From: an uncultured Acidimicrobiales bacterium
Lineage (GTDB): Bacteria > Actinomycetota > Acidimicrobiia > Acidimicrobiales > CALAML01
Direction: 5' to 3'
DNA: 34,630 nucleotides
NCBI GenBank assembly: GCA_937925845.1
Contig: CALAML010000106.1
Location: 1-34,630 of the forward strand
The first letter of the stretch is position 1; each line of letters starts with the position of its first letter. The notes under the pieces were generated by a model. It did no database searches and was not told where the DNA came from. It was given only the letters and a program-made list of their open reading frames with translations. The position numbers were made by a program, and so were the translations under genes. Of this stretch, positions 31,374-34,630 are shown in pieces.

Positions 31374-32285
31374 ATGACTTTCGAGAAGTTGGCGTCGGAG
31401 TCGACTGGTGCATCCCTGCAGGAATCTCAGTTGGGGCTTGACCCGGCCGAGCTCTTTGCACGGGATGGAGTCCTGTGGCCGGTTCCGATTGTTGATCCGT
31501 CGGACGCTGGTCGCCTTCGCCAGCAGCTGGAGGCGGCTGAGGCTCGGCTGGGCCCGCTGCACTATGTGAACAAGATCCATACGGTGATGGCCGGGGCGTT
31601 CGAGTTGGCCACTCATCCGCAGGTGCTTGATGTGGTGGAGCGGCTGATTGGCCCAGACATTCTGCTGTACAACTCCACGTTCATCATCAAGGAGCCAAAC
31701 TCGGATGCCCATGTGTCGTGGCATCAGGATCTCACCTATTGGGGTTTGGCCGACGACGACGCTCAGGTCTCGATGTGGTTGGCCCTGGCGCCAGCCACAG
31801 CTGAATCGGGTTGCATGGTGGCCATCGCCGGTTCTCATCTGGACGGTCGCATCGACCATGTGGAGCGGCCGAGCGATTCGAACGTGCTGTTGCTGGGCCA
31901 GGAGATCGCCGACGTCGATGCGAGCTTCGATGTTGACGCCGGGGTGGCGTGTGAGCTCGAACCTGGCCAGGCATCGTTTCATCACGGTTGGACGGTGCAC
32001 AGTTCGCCGCCCAATCGAAGCGACGATCGTCGTATCGGGCTCAACGTGCAGTTTGTGGCACCGCACAATCGCCAGGCCGGTGATGCCACAACCGCCACCC
32101 TGGTTCGGGGCGAGGATCGTTTCGGCTTCTACGAAGACGAACCCCGCCCAAGTTTGAGTGGGGAGGTAGATGGTGGGGACGGGATCGATGAGCTCGCTGG
32201 CATTGCTGAAGCCGATGGCATCGAGCGATTGCTCGCGGCCGATCAGAAGATGAAGGACAGCTTCCGTACCCGCCAAAACGAGTAG
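31374..32285 (+). CDS. Phytanoyl-CoA dioxygenase (PhyH) family protein
   Basis: 303 residues from ATG 31374; the frame is open to 31176 but that part does not look like the family. It is a non-haem Fe(II)/2-oxoglutarate oxygenase. The first metal ligands are His and Asp in SWHQDLTYWG; the second His lies in the FHHGWTVHSSPPNRS segment; the following RRIG supplies a 2-oxoglutarate-binding Arg. The N-terminus (FARDGVLWPVPIVD) matches the usual FxxDGF opening. Members hydroxylate lipids, small molecules or natural products; the substrate is unknown. The 227 bases upstream show no gene. Confidence 0.88.
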   Translation: MTFEKLASESTGASLQESQLGLDPAELFARDGVLWPVPIVDPSDAGRLRQQLEAAEARLGPLHYVNKIHTVMAGAFELATHPQVLDVVERLIGPDILLYNSTFIIKEPNSDAHVSWHQDLTYWGLADDDAQVSMWLALAPATAESGCMVAIAGSHLDGRIDHVERPSDSNVLLLGQEIADVDASFDVDAGVACELEPGQASFHHGWTVHSSPPNRSDDRRIGLNVQFVAPHNRQAGDATTATLVRGEDRFGFYEDEPRPSLSGEVDGGDGIDELAGIAEADGIERLLAADQKMKDSFRTRQNE

Positions 32286-32292
32286 GACGCCG

Positions 32293-32476
32293 TCACGCAA
32301 GTGGGAGGCCAAGCAGGATGTCGTGGCGCTCGGCGGTGTTCTTTGCAAACAGCCAGTTCGGGTTTGCTCGAGCCCCGCTCCGCCCGCCAACATCGTCGGG
32401 CACCGGGCATCAGAATCAACGTCAGATAGTTCGGCCCATCAACCAAGGCCACGGTTCGGCCTCTCTTTCGGCTCAC
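32293..32476 (-). pseudogene. Possible frameshifted gene fragment
   Basis: On the minus strand one frame reads RTVALVDGPNYLTLILMP from about 32455. A second frame continues as PDDVGGRSGARANPNWLF-AKNTAERHDILLGLPLA up to TGA at 32295-32293. Both parts look protein-like while the frames they leave become compositionally odd, suggesting one gene end broken by an indel near 32400. I do not recognise the family. It lies between the PhyH and HxlR genes. Confidence 0.35.
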
Positions 32477-32515
32477 CTCGGAACTTCGGCTTTGCCGACC
32501 TCTCCGGTTGAGCTG

Positions 32516-32863
32516 TTAGGTTCTGCGGCCCCAGCCGGTTGCGAAGGCGTTGAGCGGTTCGAGCTTGGCCAACAGGTCGCGACCTAACGGAGTCAGCTGC
32601 CACGGACCCCCGTCGTTTGATGCGAAGCCGGCCTGGGTCAAGTCCCGCAGGCGGGTATCGAGCATGCTGGACGACATGTTGTCGCAGCGGCGTTGAAGCT
32701 CCCGGAAGCCAAGAGGTTCTTTCGACAGCTCCCACAACACCCGCAATGTCCACCGTCGACCAAGCAGGTCGAGGAGCGCCATGATCGGGCGTCCGGTGGT
32801 GGAGCCGCGCACCGGAGAGCCGGGGAGGGGTGTACTTGCGGTTGAGTCGCCTTTTTGAATCAT
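32516..32863 (-). CDS. HxlR-type winged-helix transcriptional regulator
   Basis: 115 residues from ATG 32863. The winged-helix domain is typical of the HxlR group: MALLDLLGRRWTLRVLWEL, then PLGFRELQRRCDNMSSSMLDTRLRDL (recognition helix SSSMLDTRL) and a wing ending in WQLTPLGRDLL. Unlike many HxlR proteins it lacks the N-terminal Cys of redox- or aldehyde-sensing members. The gene is divergent from the CMD-like gene, and the 129-bp gap holds two matched palindromes, probably its operators. It likely represses itself and the neighbour. Confidence 0.88.
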   Translation of the reverse strand: MIQKGDSTASTPLPGSPVRGSTTGRPIMALLDLLGRRWTLRVLWELSKEPLGFRELQRRCDNMSSSMLDTRLRDLTQAGFASNDGGPWQLTPLGRDLLAKLEPLNAFATGWGRRT

Positions 32864-32885
32864 GCACTGTCAGTTTCCCATACTT

Positions 32886-32907
32886 GCGCTTCTGTTACTA
32901 GAAGCGC
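32886..32907. promoter_or_regulatory. Palindromic operator 1 (HxlR-CMD gap)
   Basis: GCGCTTCT (32886-32893) and AGAAGCGC (32900-32907) are perfect inverted arms with a 6-base spacer GTTACT. The site lies 23 bases upstream of the HxlR start and matches operator 2 in arm sequence and spacing. Confidence 0.75.
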
Positions 32908-32922
32908 GATGCTCTTCAAGGC

Positions 32923-32946
32923 AGTGCTTCTAAAAACAGAAGCACT
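32923..32946. promoter_or_regulatory. Palindromic operator 2 (HxlR-CMD gap)
   Basis: AGTGCTTCT (32923-32931) and AGAAGCACT (32938-32946) are perfect 9-base inverted arms with a 6-base spacer AAAAAC. The shared core with operator 1 is GCTTCT-N6-AGAAGC; the centres are 38 bases apart. It lies 46 bases before the CMD-like gene start. Confidence 0.75.
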
Positions 32947-32992
32947 CGGGATCAGTTCGAACCCGGCACCCGTAAACGCAAGGAGCTCAAAC

Positions 32993-33560
32993 ATGTCAAC
33001 TCCGTCTGTCCGCATCGAGCCAGTGAGTGAGCCGTATCCGCCGGACATTGCCGATGAGCTGACCCGCTGGGTGCCGCCAGATTCACCCGTCGATCCACTC
33101 ATCCTGTTTCGCACGCTGGCGCGAAACCTTCCGCTATCGGCTGGCGATGCATCCGCTCGGTGCGTTCCAGCTGTCGAAGCGATCGGGTGTGCCGCTGCGT
33201 ACGCGGGAGTTGGTCATCGACCGCACCTCAGCTCGGCTCGGCGCCGAGTATGAGTGGGGAGTGCACGTTGTTGCGTTCGGAGCAGCGGCGGGTCTCACCG
33301 AGGCGCAGCTCAACGCAACCGTTCGGGGCACATCGACCGACTTCGCTGGTGCCGATGCGCTCGTGATCGAGATGGTTGATCAACTCATCGACACCCACAC
33401 GATTGACGACACGCTGTGGAAGAAGTTGGCGGCGGAGTTCAGCGAGGAGGTTTTGCTTGAGCTCATGGTTCTGTGCGGCTTCTATCACATCATCGGGTTC
33501 GTCTTGAACGGGGCCCGTATCGAGTTGGAGCCGTGGGCGGCGCGCTTCCCTGAAGGCTGA
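32993..33560 (+). pseudogene. Carboxymuconolactone decarboxylase-like gene with a frameshift
   Basis: ATG 32993 has AAGGAG seven bases upstream. The first frame reads to DPLILFRTLARN near 33128, a typical CMD-family stretch, then turns into unlike sequence. A second frame, from about 33130, reads RYRLAMHPLGAFQLSK followed by SGVPLRTRELVIDRTSARLG and AEYEWGVHVVAFG up to TGA 33560. This is the rest of a CMD/AhpD-like protein of about 188 residues. A one-base indel between about 33122 and 33140 joins them. The family's usual CxxC is absent here, as in many members. It is divergent from and probably controlled by the HxlR regulator. It may be decayed or an assembly error. Confidence 0.75.
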
Positions 33561-33563
33561 TGG

Positions 33564-33583
33564 TCCTGCACCGCGATGCAGGA
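33564..33583 (+). terminator. Hairpin after the CMD-like gene
   Basis: TCCTGCA (33564-33570) and TGCAGGA (33577-33583) form a perfect 7-bp stem with a 6-base loop, beginning three bases after the stop codon. No T-tract follows. The rest of 33584-33788 shows no gene. Confidence 0.5.
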
Positions 33584-33788
33584 GTGACCGGCGGCGCCGG
33601 GAGGGCAGGACGCAGGTCTCCTATGTGCGACTCGACTTGGGGAGGAACGGGCCCGGTCGCAGCGATGGTGAAACCACTCGATGAGCTTCTGCTGGCTGCA
33701 CTCACGCTTCCGTGACCCGGCTTGAACGCAGACAGTTCTGTGCCCTTAGTGGTGGTGGTGTGAGTTTGTTCGGGTCTGCTGTTGGTCA

Positions 33789-34630
33789 TCAAGGGAGAGG
33801 ACCCAGGTTGGTAACAGCTGTGGTGTTGGCGGCGTCGATCGCTTGACGGGCTCGGGCGATCCAGTAAGCCGCACCCTCACTTGGTTGGTTCGGGTCTGCC
33901 GGCTTGTTCTGGCCCTTGGAGCCTGCCTCGGGGGCGGCCTTGGCTGTTGAGCCAATTTGGGCCGTTGGTCTGGCCTGCGCGGCTGAGCCCGGAACCGCTT
34001 CGCTGTCGCCTTTGCTGCCGGTCTTGTTCCTGTCGGTGTCGTCGGCCCTGCTGTTATCGTCGGCCGTGCTGGTGTCGTTGGCGCTACTCCTGCCATTGCC
34101 ATTAGCGATGGCCTTGCTTCTGCGGTTGCCGTTGGTCTTGCTTCTGCGGTTGCCGTTGCTCTTAGCGATGGCCTTGCTCTTGCCGGTAGCGGCGGCCGGA
34201 CCGGTCGTGTCGTTGGCCTTGGCCTTGCTCTTGCCGGTGTCCCTACTGTTGCCGGTGGTGGCAGCCGCACCGGTCGTGCCGTTGGCTCGGTGAATGGCGG
34301 CCTGGGCCCGAGCAGCGAGGTTGGGATCAACTCGGATCGTGGTCGGCTCGTCATGCACAACCTGGCCATCGGCCGTAGGTGCGCAATGGGCTCCTGCGGC
34401 TCCCGTCTTGACCTCGGTGGTGGCATCCGGGCTGGGGCGAGACGGGCTGGCCGGGAACGGCTCGACACCTGTGCTGGTCAGCTCGGTTTCGGGGAAGCTG
34501 TCTTTTGCGTCACGGAGGGCCTGGGGGAAGAGATAGCCCGCGTCGGCCTGGCCGGTCTCGCCGGCTTTAGGGCTGGCTGGAGGCGGCGGCCGGTTGGACG
34601 CCAGCTGGCCTTCGGCGGCCCCAGGCTCTG
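33789..34630 (-). CDS. Low-complexity protein, 5' end beyond right edge
   Basis: The minus frame is open from the right edge to a stop at 33789, giving at least 279 residues; a GTG at 34358 is possible, but protein-like sequence (AGYLFPQALRDAKDSFPETEL) continues upstream of it. The middle is a basic, Asn/Ser/Lys/Gly/Thr-rich stretch with repeats such as NGNRRSKTNGNRRSK and KSKAKAND/KSKAIAKS. The C-terminus is a helix-like WIARARQAIDAANTTAVTNL. No known domain is recognised. The DNA has matching short repeats around 34110-34170. The plus strand reads as a spurious Leu-rich frame. The missing N-terminus might hold the functional domain. Confidence 0.55.
   Translation of the reverse strand, partial: EPGAAEGQLASNRPPPPASPKAGETGQADAGYLFPQALRDAKDSFPETELTSTGVEPFPASPSRPSPDATTEVKTGAAGAHCAPTADGQVVHDEPTTIRVDPNLAARAQAAIHRANGTTGAAATTGNSRDTGKSKAKANDTTGPAAATGKSKAIAKSNGNRRSKTNGNRRSKAIANGNGRSSANDTSTADDNSRADDTDRNKTGSKGDSEAVPGSAAQARPTAQIGSTAKAAPEAGSKGQNKPADPNQPSEGAAYWIARARQAIDAANTTAVTNLGPLP

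Noticed and set aside
32950-32975. GTTCGAACCC resembling a tRNA T-arm
   Set aside because: No 5-bp stem with a 7-base loop, no anticodon arm or acceptor stem around it.
33904-34293. Leu-rich plus frame resembling membrane helices
   Set aside because: It is the antisense reading of the Asn/Lys/Ser repeats of the minus-strand protein.

Overview
The window is high-GC, densely coded DNA with frequent GTG and TTG starts and several ATGA-type stop/start overlaps. Gene content (hisE-hisG pair, a mycofactocin-type glycosyltransferase, an NDMA-dependent alcohol dehydrogenase, proline-rich DUF4190/DUF2752-type membrane proteins, a MoxR/VWA pair, a cyclase fused to a STAND ATPase) points to an actinobacterium. 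A member of Acidimicrobiia is my best guess, but that is inference. No rRNA, tRNA, CRISPR array, integrase or transposase was recognised.

Layout. 1-1907 (-): fatty-acyl-CoA ligase overlapping the start of a lipoprotein cut by the left edge. 2026-3321 (+): secreted protein of four Cys-bounded repeats. 3390-6247 (-): TrkA/TrkH potassium uptake. 6400-7302 (-): a GrdB/PrdB-like selenoprotein whose in-frame TGA splits it into two apparent ORFs. 7418-8642 (+): two related small membrane proteins, the second apparently frameshifted. 8829-10043 (+): secreted two-domain protein. 10071-11159 (-) and 11214-11900 (+): NAD-dependent epimerase and DUF1697 protein diverging around a 28-bp palindrome; behind DUF1697 lies a possible pentapeptide-repeat microprotein. 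11731-14548 (-): ICMT-DCC fusion and SRPBCC-like membrane protein. 14814-15962 (+): NDMA-dependent alcohol dehydrogenase. 16120-17237 (-): DUF4190-type and DUF2752 membrane proteins. 17454-19315 (+): MoxR ATPase and VWA protein. 19555-22698 (+): class III cyclase/STAND ATPase with an Asp-rich repeat. 22757-23923 (-): Tat-exported PhoX-like protein. 24254-25389 (+): hisE-hisG. 25601-25999 (-): MmcQ/YjbR. 26083-26979 (+): APH-like kinase. 27173-28984 (-): MftF-like glycosyltransferase with a large insertion. 29397-30179 (+): PhnD-like binding protein without a signal peptide. 30601-31146 (+): GNAT acetyltransferase. 31374-32285 (+): PhyH-type dioxygenase. 32516-32863 (-): HxlR regulator. 32993-33560 (+): frameshifted carboxymuconolactone-decarboxylase-like gene. 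33789-34630 (-): low-complexity protein cut by the right edge.

The most notable points are: (1) the selenoprotein with a UxxC motif and a hairpin at the position of a bacterial SECIS element; (2) twin matched palindromes between the HxlR regulator and its divergent neighbour; (3) two mycofactocin-linked genes, mftF carrying an insertion of about 110 residues inside its catalytic fold; (4) three places in 5 kb (25.4, 27.0, 30.2 kb) where gene 3' ends are duplicated as diverged tandem copies; (5) an 89-bp nested inverted-repeat element at 30418-30506; and (6) a 15-bp repeat that is open on both strands and could encode a pentapeptide-repeat microprotein.

All functional calls come from reading motifs by eye. 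No database search was possible. Several apparent frameshifts (8.5, 32.4 and 33.1 kb) could be real decay or assembly errors.
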